Assembly (NCBI RefSeq): GCF_031127875.1
Contig: NZ_JARXIA010000019.1
Coordinates: 62,001 to 126,000, forward strand
Reading direction: 5' to 3'
DNA length: 64,000 nucleotides
Origin: Pelagicoccus sp. SDUM812005
GTDB lineage: Bacteria; Verrucomicrobiota; Verrucomicrobiia; Opitutales; Opitutaceae
Shown: one piece after another, positions 9,133-20,363 of the stretch
Layout: each line of letters begins with the position of its first letter
How positions within the stretch are numbered: the first letter of the stretch is position 1
Position numbers and translations under genes: made by a program
The notes under the pieces: generated by a model
Databases searched by the model: none
Seen by the model: only the letters and a program-made list of their open reading frames with translations
What the model was told of the DNA's origin: nothing

Positions 9133-10080
9133 ATGAACGACTACCTTTCCATCTTTCTGCTCATCCTGCCCGTGTTTGCCATGTTGGCGGTGGGCATGGC
9201 GCTGCGGTGGAAAGGGTGGCTGGACAGCTCGGTGGAGAAGGGCATGACCCTGCTGGTAGTAAACGTTTTCTACCCTTGCCTGATCGTGAGCGCCATGCTG
9301 AAGGCGGAGCCGTTTCGGGCCAGCTCCGGCTCGCTCTGGGGGCCGGTGATCGGTTTCGGCACGGTGACCTTCGGCTTTCTGGTCGCGACCTTGGTAGGGC
9401 GAGCCTTTGGGATCAAGAAGGGTAGGGGCTTGCGTACCTTTGCTTTCTCGACGGGGATCTACAACTATGGCTATCTGCCTATCCCGCTGATGGAGAGCAT
9501 GTTTGGACCGAACGAGCTGGCGGTTCTGTTCATCCACAACGTGGGGATCGAGGTCGGCATCTGGACGGTGGGGATTTCGTTCTTGGCAGGGGGCTCCTTG
9601 CGGGACGGCTTTCGCAAGATCGCGAACCCGATGGTGATGGCGCTGGTGGTGGGGCTGGCTCTGAACATGAGCGGTTTGGCGGAAAGTTTGCCGGGGGTGG
9701 CGACCCGTACTCTTTCGCTGTTGGCGGGCTGCGCGGTGCCGCTGGGACTTTTGGCTATCGGTACGAACTTGTTCGACCATATTCGCTCCGGCGAACGGCT
9801 TTGGGAGGCGCGGGACAGCCTGTTGGGCACGGTGTTGCGGCTGGGGCTTCTGCCGTGCGTGGGGCTGGCGATCGCCTGGTATTTTCCGCTTCCAATCGAA
9901 TTGAAGCGGGTGCTCGTTTTCCAATCGGCCATGCCGGCTGGCATCATGCCGATATTGATTGCCAAGCACTATGGCGGGCAGCCGATCGTAGCGGTACGGG
10001 TGGTGATGGCGACAACCGCGATCGGCTTGTTGACCATGCCTTTGTGGATTCGCTTCGGCTTGGACTTGGTCGGATCCTAG
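9133..10080 (+). CDS. AEC (auxin efflux carrier) family transporter
   Basis: An integral inner-membrane transporter of about 315 residues with roughly ten hydrophobic segments, starting MNDYLSIFLLILPVFAMLAVGMALRWKGWL. The first helix, followed by a basic RWKGWL and then LLVVNVFYPCLIVSAML, is typical of the AEC family, which exports small organic acids or amino acids in bacteria. The C-terminal QSAMPAGIMPILIAKHYGG is also a family hallmark. The ATG at 9133 is preceded by AGGAG (9121-9125) at 7-base spacing, so the longer TTG frame from 9052 is rejected. The substrate cannot be read from sequence. It converges with the hybrid kinase gene with only 11 bases between stop codons. Confidence 0.88.
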   Translation: MNDYLSIFLLILPVFAMLAVGMALRWKGWLDSSVEKGMTLLVVNVFYPCLIVSAMLKAEPFRASSGSLWGPVIGFGTVTFGFLVATLVGRAFGIKKGRGLRTFAFSTGIYNYGYLPIPLMESMFGPNELAVLFIHNVGIEVGIWTVGISFLAGGSLRDGFRKIANPMVMALVVGLALNMSGLAESLPGVATRTLSLLAGCAVPLGLLAIGTNLFDHIRSGERLWEARDSLLGTVLRLGLLPCVGLAIAWYFPLPIELKRVLVFQSAMPAGIMPILIAKHYGGQPIVAVRVVMATTAIGLLTMPLWIRFGLDLVGS

Positions 10081-10091
10081 GACTGGGCCGG

Positions 10092-12800
<2,709 letters not shown>

Positions 12801-12970
12801 GTAGCTATCGATGAGTTGGGCCTTTCGATACTTTGAAAATCTACCTAGAGGCGTTGGAAGGCTACGTCAAAAGCTTAGGCCGTACAAGCGGTTGGCCCAC
12901 TTTTATGAGGTTTTAATTGGCGTTTGCAATTGTCCTCCAAGGCGGCATAGGTAGCGGCTTCAGTGGGGAT

Positions 12971-14122
12971 ATGAAGAGTGACTTTCAAGACGAAAACGCA
13001 GGCCTCGAATTGCTAGGCCAATTGGTAGGTATTAATAGCGTGAACCCTGTTTTTGGTGGCCCGGGGGAGCGGGAGCTTAGCGAATTCGTCTGCGGATGGC
13101 TGGCCGACCGCGGCATCGCTTACGAAGTTCAGGAAGCGCTGCCGGGGCGTTGTAACGTGGTGGCCCGCATCGGACCGGCGGACAAGCCGACCTTATTGTT
13201 GGAGGCCCACATGGACACGGTAGGCGTGGAGGGGTGGGCGGAAGGAAGCCCCTTCGAACTGCGCGAGGAGGGCGAGCGTTTCTACGGCCGCGGGTCTTGC
13301 GACACGAAGGCGAGCTTGGCGACTTTCATGCTGGTGCTGGAGCGTTTCTCCCGACGGGAGGAGGAGCTCGCGTTCGGTCTCGCCTTTGCTGCGACCGTTG
13401 ACGAGGAAAGCGAGCAGGAAGGGGCGTTTTGCTTGGCCAAGAAGAAGGAGGAGCTCGGCTTGTCCTTCGCCATCACGGGCGAGCCCACTTGCAGCGACGT
13501 GATCGCTCGGCACAAGGGAGTGGGGCGCTACCTGCTGACGACGATGGGGCGAGCGGCCCACGCTTCCACGCCTGAGCTAGGCGAGAACGCGATCTACAAG
13601 GCAGCCCGCATTTGCCAGTCCTTGGAGGCTTTGGAGGAAGAGCTGAAGGCGAGGCCGCGGGAACGAGAGATCGAGCGCGGCACCGTTAGCGTGGGCTTGG
13701 TCAAGGGCGGGATCGGCTTCAACGTGGTGCCGGATTCCTGCCAGATCGACGTCGACCGTCGCTTGGGAACCTCGGAGACGGCGGACGCGGCTCGAGCGGA
13801 GCTCGAAGCGATTTGCCGGAAGGAGGAAGGTTCTCAGCTGAAGACCTTTTTGGAACGCCCGCCGCTGCGCGGGGAAACGTCGGCGGACTTCGTGGCTAGG
13901 CTACGGACTGCGGCCCGGGCGGCGGACATTGAGATCGGCGAGCGTGAGGTCCCTTATATGACCAATGCGGTTTGCTATGAGGCTGCGGGCATTCCGGCTG
14001 TGGTATTTGGACCGGGAGATATCGCTCAAGCCCATAAGAACGACGAGTTCATCGAGAGGGGGCAAATGCTTCGCAGCCTGCGTATTCTCGAATCGTTCCT
14101 GCTCGGAGGCTCGGGGCGGTAG
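12971..14122 (+). CDS. M20-family metallopeptidase (ArgE/DapE/carboxypeptidase type)
   Basis: A cytoplasmic zinc-dependent amidase or peptidase. Metal ligands of the M20 family are present: LEAHMDTVG (His and catalytic Asp), GRGSCDTKASLA (bridging Asp), ATVDEESEQEGA (general base Glu and ligand Glu), ITGEPTCSD and C-terminal AQAHKNDEFI. The dimerisation-domain motif GRAAHASTPELGENAI is present. About 383 residues from the ATG at 12971 fits the family. A TTG at 12917 with GAGG six bases upstream is an alternative start that would add 18 residues. It could be acetylornithine deacetylase, succinyl-diaminopimelate desuccinylase or a carboxypeptidase; the sequence alone does not decide. Confidence 0.9.
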   Translation: MKSDFQDENAGLELLGQLVGINSVNPVFGGPGERELSEFVCGWLADRGIAYEVQEALPGRCNVVARIGPADKPTLLLEAHMDTVGVEGWAEGSPFELREEGERFYGRGSCDTKASLATFMLVLERFSRREEELAFGLAFAATVDEESEQEGAFCLAKKKEELGLSFAITGEPTCSDVIARHKGVGRYLLTTMGRAAHASTPELGENAIYKAARICQSLEALEEELKARPREREIERGTVSVGLVKGGIGFNVVPDSCQIDVDRRLGTSETADAARAELEAICRKEEGSQLKTFLERPPLRGETSADFVARLRTAARAADIEIGEREVPYMTNAVCYEAAGIPAVVFGPGDIAQAHKNDEFIERGQMLRSLRILESFLLGGSGR

Positions 14123-14133
14123 CGACTAGGGTG

Positions 14134-14161
14134 AAATTGGCGGTTAAATAACCGCCAATTT
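14134..14161. terminator. Perfect 13-bp inverted repeat, terminator or operator
   Basis: AAATTGGCGGTTA (14134-14146) and TAACCGCCAATTT (14149-14161) are perfect reverse complements separated by two bases. It begins 12 bases after the M20 peptidase stop and 79 bases before the SNase-like gene. The outer A/T pairs give a short U tract on either strand, so a bidirectional intrinsic terminator is the simplest reading. The near-perfect palindrome could equally be a protein binding site. Confidence 0.55.
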
Positions 14162-14239
14162 AGGACGAATCGCCTAACGAAGTGAGTAGGAGGGACGATA
14201 TATCCAAGGGTTGTACCTCTTGTCTCGTCTTTTCCTCTC

Positions 14240-14761
14240 ATGATTCTCGGATTCATAGCGATCGCCGCATTAGCCATCGGGCTCATCTACCTGACTCTCC
14301 GGAGCTCCAGCACGACGAGCACGCAAATTGTCGACGTAGTAGGAACAGTCGATGGACGCACGGTGGAGGTGCTGGTGAACAAGGTGAAGGAGCGGGTGAT
14401 CCTGGCTGGGATTGGCTTTCCTCCGGGCGACCCGCGATCGGAGCAGGATTGCGCCGAAGTCGTTGAGGAGGTGGTGATGGGCCGCCGCCTCTATATGGAA
14501 GTCTTCAAGGAGATCAGCGGCTGCCGCTACGTGACCCTGAACTCTTCGAACGGCGATTGCCTCAACGAAATGATGCTGAGGAAGGGGCTCGCCCGCTACG
14601 AGTCTACCGGGGTTGGCTTTATCGGGAAGTTGGTAGAGGCCGAAACCAAGGCCCGCAACGAAGGCATCGGAGTCTGGGATCAGAACCGAGCGCTTTTTCG
14701 CCACCTGGCCGGCGGTCAGGCAGAAGGAGTGGATGTCGATTCCCTGTCCGTAGAGGATTGA
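14240..14761 (+). CDS. Membrane-anchored SNase-like (thermonuclease-fold) protein, probably altered active site
   Basis: A 173-residue protein with one N-terminal transmembrane helix (about 1-20) followed by a staphylococcal nuclease-like OB domain. Family features are VVGTVDGRTVEVLV near 33, KERVILAGIGFPPGD near 50, the C-terminal block MLRKGLARYESTG and AETKARNEGIGVWDQ. In active nucleases the RVRL-x-G-I-x-x-PE segment supplies an arginine and a glutamate, and a later YGR supplies a second arginine. Here RVILAGIGFPPGD has no PE glutamate, and the later block reads SGCRYVTL without YGR, so catalysis may be lost or changed. The protein probably faces the periplasm. No ribosome site stands out before the ATG at 14240. 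Confidence 0.75.
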   Translation: MILGFIAIAALAIGLIYLTLRSSSTTSTQIVDVVGTVDGRTVEVLVNKVKERVILAGIGFPPGDPRSEQDCAEVVEEVVMGRRLYMEVFKEISGCRYVTLNSSNGDCLNEMMLRKGLARYESTGVGFIGKLVEAETKARNEGIGVWDQNRALFRHLAGGQAEGVDVDSLSVED

Positions 14762-14923
14762 GGCGCTTTTCGAGCGGCTGGAGGAGTGGGGTTTAGGTCG
14801 AATCAGCAAGTCAGGCGCAAGCGGGAACCCTTGCGTAGGGGGCACGGATTCGGCGGGATTTGCCCTTGGTTTATGGCCACGGAAAATTGTTTCAGACGTT
14901 TACCAGCGTAAGCATCGAGTTTG

Positions 14924-14961
14924 TTGTGCGTGTTTGGCCTGTTGCGCACAATTAACGCAAC
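14924..14961. promoter_or_regulatory. Overlapping inverted repeats upstream of the TonB receptor
   Basis: Two alternative stems share bases. TTGTGCG (14924-14930) pairs with CGCACAA (14945-14951), and GTTGCG (14941-14946) pairs with CGCAAC (14956-14961). The element ends 72 bases before the receptor ATG. It could be an operator cluster or mutually exclusive leader hairpins. Just upstream, TTACCAGCGTAA (14900-14911) resembles the TTACC-N2-GGTAA palindromes found at 40941 and 48697. Confidence 0.35.
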
Positions 14962-15033
14962 CACCCCACGGCGTTGAGGACTATGTAATGCCTCCGTGGA
15001 GCGGATATTTATCAACATTACAAAGGCTTATTA

Positions 15034-18000
15034 ATGAATAGGTTATCCCTGGTGCTGTCGCATGTTGCGATTTTGAGCACGCCCCTCGCTACTGCGTTTT
15101 CTCAAGATCTCGCAGTTTCCAACGAAGAAGAAGAAATCTTCGAGTTGTCCCCGTTCACAATTAGTTCCTCTGAGGAGACTGGCTACCGCGCCAAGCATTC
15201 CTTAGACGGCACGCGCATGAAGCTGAGTCTCGACGATATCAGCACGCCGATGGACATCATCACTATGGAGATGATGGACGACTTTAACATCACGCGCCAG
15301 GAGGACTTGTTCAACATCGTCTCCAACATGGAGGAGCGTGACGACAGCTTCCTGTCCGGCGTTTACGAGTCCGGCGCGTCGTATCGAATTCGTGGATTCG
15401 TAGGCGTGAAGAGCTTGCGCAACTTTGCGGCGAGCAACATGACCTTCGACAGCTACAACTCGACTCGCTTCGTGGCGACCAAGGGACCGAACTCCATTCT
15501 GTTTGGTTCGGGCCCAGGTGGCGGTTCGGTCAGTTTCTTCACCAAGCGCTACGGTTTGGGAGGCCGCGATTCGACGACTTTCAAGACTTCGATCGACAGT
15601 TACGGGTCACACCGCGGCGAGTTGAACTTGAACCGAGCCTTGATCGAGGACAAGTGGGGCGTGAACGTATCCTTGTTTACCGAAAAGAAGGAGTACGAGG
15701 TCGAGCCATCCTACGAAAATCGGAACGGAATTTATATTAATACAGTTTTTCGCCCGTTCGAAAATACGGTCGTATCCGCGAGCTACGAAACTCGTGCGGA
15801 GCATACCTACCGCCCTGGTTCCGACTACACGACCTTAGTCGACTATCACACGACCTGGGAAGGCTACGACATGCCGGCGGTGCTTTCTACCACCATCCCG
15901 AGCAACCGCCGCGTACAGCTTCAGCTCGCCGACGGAACGGTGATCGGGCCCAATGCCGACACGGACTTGGCCAAGTGGGGCATGGCTCGCGACGCTTCGG
16001 CTCGCAGGATGATCATAGACGGCGAGCTAGTAGGCTATACGGTCGGAGCGATCACGGATCGCGTTCCCGCATCGGCCGCGACAGCTAACCAACGCAGTTT
16101 CCCTGCCTATGCTTGGCCGCGCCATCTCGGTCCAACCGGCTTGAATAGCGGCGCGGAAGTCGGCGGCGAAGCGTTCGATATCAATATCGAGCAAAAAGTT
16201 ACGGACGACCTTTACTTGATGCTGGCTGCGGGTAAGTCCGACATGACTCGCTTGATGATCCCGAACCGCGTACGTGAGCTGCGTCGCGACCCGAACTACT
16301 ACGCTCCCGACGGAGTGACCGTGAATCCGCATTTCGGTGAATACTATTCCGACATGCAGATCGGAGGCCTGTACAACAACACTGGCAACGATGCGGAGAC
16401 CGTCACCTTGACCGCTGCGTACGAGTTGGATCTGGAGGAACGTAACAAGTACCTCGGCAAGCACAACATCGCCTTGATGCATTCGCAGGAGTCGGTTCTG
16501 AACTACAACGTTCGCGAAGGCATGCTCTTGACGGAAACGCCAGACGGACCGTATTCGTTCACCAACTACGCGGATGCGATTAACAAGCTTTATGTCCGGC
16601 ACTACATTGGCGACGATCTGTCGAACCTCACTGCTGCCGACATGATGCCTGACTATCGCTACACTTACTGGGATGGTTACGAGCAGGACGGCTACCGCTG
16701 GGAAGTCGTGCAAGGGGCAGGATCGGGAAGTCATCGTCGAATCGATACAGATTCGAACATGTTCGTGCTGCAGAGCAACTTCTTCCGTAGCCGCCTAATC
16801 ACCAACCTAGGCTACCGTACCGAAGACGTAGACCAGTTCGTGGTTAACTTTGGCCAGAACCCCGCCATGGGGAATCTGTACACCGCCTACGAACACTTCA
16901 CCAAGGAGCAATCGGAGGATCCCGATTACGTTCGGGTGCTAACCAATGACGTGGTGCCGACTTCGATGCCATCGGTCCCTTGGGAGTCCATTAGCGGCCT
17001 CTCCAAGAACCAAGGCCTGATCTTCAAGATCACGCCAGACATCGCCTTGGTCGGAAACCGCTCGCAGAACATTTCCGGTAGTCCAGGTCGTGTCGGTGTA
17101 TTCGGAATTCCGCTACCGAACGAAAGCGGCCGTAGCGAAGACTACGGAATCCGTTTCAACCTGTTCGAGGAGAAGCTCCGTTTCGAGTACACGCGCTACA
17201 AGACTTCCGTAACGAATCAAGCGGTACAAGCGACCGGTGGATCGATCCGAGTGCCCTTCACCAATGCCCAGGACCTTTGGGCGATGATGATCCAAGCTGG
17301 CTCCGGCGAGCGCGACGTGTTCGCGGGCGGCGAAAACTGGGATACGCGCGACTTCGTTTCGCGTGGCCATGAGGTTACCGTAACCGGCGACCCCGTGCGT
17401 GGCTTGAATCTGCGTCTTGCCGTCTCGTACAACGAGAAGGTTTCGAGCAATATTGGCGGTAGCTTCATGCCATGGTGGAACGCCCACGTTGACGAGATTC
17501 GGGCCTTCGTTGCGGCGAACCCTACGGCTATTAACCTCGAGGACGACGACACTACGCCTGACTCCGCCCAGACGCATTGGGATAACGCCCTGAACACGCT
17601 CAGCTTGCGCGAGGACCTCGAAGGCCAGCCAGAGATCAATTCTCCGCTTTGGACTGCCAAGTTTATTGCCAAGTACCGTTTCCAGGACGGCCTCCTCAAA
17701 GGGCACGAAGCTGGATTGAACTACTCTTGGAAGGGCAAGCAGAAGTCCCAATACTTCAAGCTCGACAACGGTACTGCGGGAGGCGAGTCGGATCTCGACC
17801 GTCCGTTCTACACGGATGACTGGCAGACGACCAACATCTTCTGGAACTACTCCAAGAAGATCAAGATCGCCGACCGCGACGTGAAGTGGAAGATCCAGTT
17901 CAACGTCAACAACGTGTTCAACGAAGATACGACCTTGGAGCGCAACTTCTACAACACGATCTACGGGGACGAAGATTCTCCCGTCATCGCGACTTCTCTG

Positions 18001-18051
18001 CGTAGCAGCCCAGGGCGGGTAGCGTCGTTGACGAACACCTTCTCCTTCTAG
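15034..18051 (+). CDS. TonB-dependent outer-membrane receptor
   Basis: A 1005-residue TonB-dependent transporter. The N-terminus MNRLSLVLSHVAILSTPLATAFSQ is a Sec signal peptide. It is followed by an acidic EEEIFELSPFTISSSEETGY segment of the kind seen at TonB-box position in Opitutae receptors. The plug (about 60-180) includes ISTPMDIITMEMMDDF, YRIRGF and VATKGPNSILFGSGPGGGSVSFFTKR. The remaining about 800 residues are beta-strand rich, with a terminal aromatic residue (NTFSF). No STN domain is present, so unlike the receptor at 22683 it is unlikely to signal to a FecR. The ligand is unknown; the neighbourhood suggests glycans or chelated iron. AAAGG lies 8 bases before the ATG. Confidence 0.94.
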   Translation: MNRLSLVLSHVAILSTPLATAFSQDLAVSNEEEEIFELSPFTISSSEETGYRAKHSLDGTRMKLSLDDISTPMDIITMEMMDDFNITRQEDLFNIVSNMEERDDSFLSGVYESGASYRIRGFVGVKSLRNFAASNMTFDSYNSTRFVATKGPNSILFGSGPGGGSVSFFTKRYGLGGRDSTTFKTSIDSYGSHRGELNLNRALIEDKWGVNVSLFTEKKEYEVEPSYENRNGIYINTVFRPFENTVVSASYETRAEHTYRPGSDYTTLVDYHTTWEGYDMPAVLSTTIPSNRRVQLQLADGTVIGPNADTDLAKWGMARDASARRMIIDGELVGYTVGAITDRVPASAATANQRSFPAYAWPRHLGPTGLNSGAEVGGEAFDINIEQKVTDDLYLMLAAGKSDMTRLMIPNRVRELRRDPNYYAPDGVTVNPHFGEYYSDMQIGGLYNNTGNDAETVTLTAAYELDLEERNKYLGKHNIALMHSQESVLNYNVREGMLLTETPDGPYSFTNYADAINKLYVRHYIGDDLSNLTAADMMPDYRYTYWDGYEQDGYRWEVVQGAGSGSHRRIDTDSNMFVLQSNFFRSRLITNLGYRTEDVDQFVVNFGQNPAMGNLYTAYEHFTKEQSEDPDYVRVLTNDVVPTSMPSVPWESISGLSKNQGLIFKITPDIALVGNRSQNISGSPGRVGVFGIPLPNESGRSEDYGIRFNLFEEKLRFEYTRYKTSVTNQAVQATGGSIRVPFTNAQDLWAMMIQAGSGERDVFAGGENWDTRDFVSRGHEVTVTGDPVRGLNLRLAVSYNEKVSSNIGGSFMPWWNAHVDEIRAFVAANPTAINLEDDDTTPDSAQTHWDNALNTLSLREDLEGQPEINSPLWTAKFIAKYRFQDGLLKGHEAGLNYSWKGKQKSQYFKLDNGTAGGESDLDRPFYTDDWQTTNIFWNYSKKIKIADRDVKWKIQFNVNNVFNEDTTLERNFYNTIYGDEDSPVIATSLRSSPGRVASLTNTFSF

Positions 18052-18220
18052 TCGGGTTGTATGCAATGACTTTCGAGCCTCCGCGTGACGTGAGAGTTCT
18101 GGAGGCTTAGAAAGCGGAATGCGGCAGCGATGCCCCTTCCACTTGTTATTAGGTTGAATTCCCGGCCGTAGTTGCGGTTTGGACTTCAGCTTATGACAAA
18201 AATTATAGGTAACGTTAGTT

Positions 18221-18256
18221 GTCCCTGTAGCGCCAAACGCTGCAGGGACTTTTTTT
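18221..18256 (+). terminator. Strong rho-independent terminator
   Basis: GTCCCTGTAGCG (18221-18232) pairs with CGCTGCAGGGAC (18238-18249) through 12 bp with one G-U wobble and a 5-base CCAAA loop, followed by seven Ts (18250-18256). It would end transcripts from the TonB receptor 170 bases upstream. Confidence 0.9.
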
Positions 18257-18276
18257 GTGAGGGGAACAGGCTTGTA

Positions 18277-18287
18277 TTCCAGTGTAA
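18277..18287 (+). promoter_or_regulatory. Candidate operator, TTCCAGTGTAA motif copy 1
   Basis: TTCCAGTGTAA on the plus strand, 168 bases upstream of the ATG at 18456. The same motif recurs upstream of three other transcription units (minus strand at 46249-46259 and 59087-59097, plus strand at 48729-48739), always pointing toward the gene. It is an imperfect odd-length dyad around the central G. Binding protein unknown. Confidence 0.45.
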
Positions 18288-18455
18288 GCTTAGAAAGGGC
18301 TTTGGCTTTGTCTCTCGGTGTCTAGGACTCTCAGTGTGTGTTACCCTTTGGTTCTGGTCGTTTGGCTGGAGTCCTTGGAAGTTGTGTGTGTTGTTATCCG
18401 ATAACCACTGAATGCAGCCTCTTTGTCCTTAGGACAGTGGCTTCCAAGAATCCTG

Positions 18456-19331
18456 ATGAAATCCTGTTCCCTCTCCTTTAGTTTAGCCGGCAATTGGCTA
18501 ACCTTAGTTTCCTGCTTTTTGATGCTTTTCAGCAGCGCCTCCGCCGAAAGGAAGGGCTTGCTTGCGAACGTATATGTCGATGCTCAAGCTGGTGAGGACT
18601 ATCTTGCTGGCAAGGAATCGAACCGAGGCTTGAAGGCAGAAACTTTCCATATTATGCAGGGTCGGCACTTTCAAGGTTCCCGTCTCGATCCCAGTCTAGA
18701 AAATACAAGTTTTTTGGAGATTGCAGCCAAGCTTCGGGCGGAGCTTAAGGTAAGGAATTTCCATCCAGCCAAGGAATTTAAGGACGGAGACCTTCTGCTA
18801 GTAGTGCATTGGGGGATCACGGATGAGGACTACGATCCGGATGATCCGCAAAACGATATTGGTTTCGGTGATGAGGAGGAAGATGCATTGGCGGAAGAGG
18901 AGGCTATCGCGGACCCGACTTGGACATCTCTCTCGGAATTGGACCGTGAATATACGCGCGGAGAGGAGGCGCTGCGTATGTTGGGCTTTGAGCGAGCAAT
19001 GAAAGCCAAGGGGACAAGCCTGCTGGAAGAGAAGAAGTTGGCTGCCCAGATGCATGGCGACCGCTACTTCATAATTGTGAACGCGTATGACTGGCAGAAG
19101 AAGCTGAAGACAGGTGAAAGCGAGCTTTTGTGGGTGACCCGTTTCAGCGTGGATTCCAGTGGCACGAACTTTACCGAATCATTCCCAGCTTTGCTGAGGG
19201 CCGCGAGGGACTACTACGGGGTTGAGCTCGACAAGATGGTACACACTCAAACGAACTACGGCGATGGCGAGGTATCCATGGGCGAGCTTGAAGTGTTGGA
19301 GTCCGCGGAAGACGAGAGGGATATCGACTAG
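18456..19331 (+). CDS. Secreted protein of unknown function, tandem paralogue A
   Basis: This 291-residue protein was not recognised. The ATG at 18456 gives a good Sec signal peptide (MKSCSLSFSLAGNWLTLVSC to SSASA). The longer frame from 18423 would place ten residues before it and is less likely. The mature part has a conserved core shared with the next gene: HIMQGRHF, FHPAKEFKDGDLLLVVHWG, DRYFIIVNAYDWQKKLKTGE, LLWVTRFSVDSSGTNFTESFPAL and GDGEVSMGELEVLESAEDERDID. A variable, strongly acidic linker (about 115-145, DPDDPQNDIGFGDEEEDALAE) separates the two halves. Codon use is more AT-rich than in flanking genes. It lies between a TonB receptor and a sigma-factor operon and is probably periplasmic or outer-membrane associated. 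Confidence 0.8.
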   Translation: MKSCSLSFSLAGNWLTLVSCFLMLFSSASAERKGLLANVYVDAQAGEDYLAGKESNRGLKAETFHIMQGRHFQGSRLDPSLENTSFLEIAAKLRAELKVRNFHPAKEFKDGDLLLVVHWGITDEDYDPDDPQNDIGFGDEEEDALAEEEAIADPTWTSLSELDREYTRGEEALRMLGFERAMKAKGTSLLEEKKLAAQMHGDRYFIIVNAYDWQKKLKTGESELLWVTRFSVDSSGTNFTESFPALLRAARDYYGVELDKMVHTQTNYGDGEVSMGELEVLESAEDERDID

Positions 19332-19361
19332 CGTCTCGCGCATCGACAGAGATCAAAGCGT

Positions 19362-20186
19362 ATGAATTCGACCGTACCTCTAGGCCTTCGCCTAGCTGCT
19401 TCCTTTTGTATCGCTATGCTTGCCTGCCACACGGTTGGGGAGGCTAGGCAGAAAGAGCTGGCGCGAGTCTTCGTGTACGCGAAGGCGGCAGAAGGCTACG
19501 AGGAGAGCCGGAAGTCCGACGAAGGCTTGCTTCCGCAAAGCTACCACATCATGCGCGGCTTGCATTTTGGAGGGAACACCAAGGACGCTAGCCTCGAGGA
19601 CACGGATTTCCAAACCTTGGCGGATACCTTGAAAATGGAGTTGGTGAAGCAAGAGTACTACCCGGCTCGCAAATTCGAGGACGGCGACCTGCTGATTGTC
19701 ATCCACTGGGGAACGACAGTGCCTCCGGAAGACTTGGAAGAAGACTTCGGTTCGGATGCGGCCGCCGATGTGGGCGTCGACCAAACCTTCGACGAATCCT
19801 CCGCTCTCAATCCGCGCCGGATAAACGAAGCCGTCCTCGGTTTTGATCAGGCGTTCAAGGAAGGGGGGCTTTCGCTTGTAGAGGAGAAGATCCTGCTGTC
19901 CCAGTACCACACCGAGCGCTATTTCTTCATTCTCATGGCCTACGACTGGCAGTTGAAGCGCCAGACCGGCGAGACGAAGCTGTTGTGGACCACCAAGTTT
20001 AGCCTGGAGTCGATCGGCACCAATTTCGTGGATTCTTTTCCGGCCTTGTTTCGGGGAGCCCGAGAGTTCTATGGCGTAGACCTCAAGGGGATTGCGAGCC
20101 AGAAGACGAATTTTGGCAGCGGGGAGGTCACGATGGGCGAACTCCAGGTGATCGAATCCGCAAGGGACGAGAAGGAGATCGATTGA
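19362..20186 (+). CDS. Secreted protein of unknown function, tandem paralogue B
   Basis: A 274-residue homologue of the preceding gene, clearly a tandem duplicate: HIMRGLHF, YYPARKFEDGDLLIVIHWG, ERYFFILMAYDWQLKRQTGE, LLWTTKFSLESIGTNFVDSFPAL and GSGEVTMGELQVIESARDEKEID align with copy A. The N-terminus MNSTVPLGLRLAASFCIAML is a Sec signal peptide. It starts 30 bases after copy A stops, so the two are cotranscribed, and a terminator follows at 20193. The central acidic linker differs completely from that of copy A while both flanking blocks are conserved, suggesting a two-part fold. Function unknown. Confidence 0.82.
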   Translation: MNSTVPLGLRLAASFCIAMLACHTVGEARQKELARVFVYAKAAEGYEESRKSDEGLLPQSYHIMRGLHFGGNTKDASLEDTDFQTLADTLKMELVKQEYYPARKFEDGDLLIVIHWGTTVPPEDLEEDFGSDAAADVGVDQTFDESSALNPRRINEAVLGFDQAFKEGGLSLVEEKILLSQYHTERYFFILMAYDWQLKRQTGETKLLWTTKFSLESIGTNFVDSFPALFRGAREFYGVDLKGIASQKTNFGSGEVTMGELQVIESARDEKEID

Positions 20187-20192
20187 TCCCCT

Positions 20193-20218
20193 GCCTCCCA
20201 AGGGAGAGGCGTTTTTTT
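20193..20218 (+). terminator. Rho-independent terminator after the paralogue pair
   Basis: GCCTCCC (20193-20199) pairs with GGGAGAGGC (20202-20210) with one bulged A, followed by a G and seven Ts (20212-20218). It lies 7 bases after the stop codon, separating the paralogue pair from the sigma-factor gene. Confidence 0.85.
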
Positions 20219-20363
20219 CGAATTTGTTTTAGGGAATAGCTGTTTGCTCGCTCGTCCCAGAGTGTGCGGCGGCTCTTTCCAGTTCGATCTGGGGGATCTT
20301 GTTCGCAAAAACGCAACGGTTCGCTACCGTTTGTAGAACCCACCCCCCCAATGAAAGTTAACG

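Larger units (their letters stand above)
18052..18455. other. Intergenic region with terminator and candidate operator
   Basis: About 400 bases between the TonB receptor and the secreted-paralogue pair. It contains a short stem AGCCTCC/GGAGGCT (18076-18082 with 18101-18107), a strong intrinsic terminator (18221-18256) and the TTCCAGTGTAA motif (18277-18287). No convincing coding region is visible. The 170-base distance from receptor stop to terminator leaves room for a short untranslated RNA, but nothing in the sequence proves one. Confidence 0.6.
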
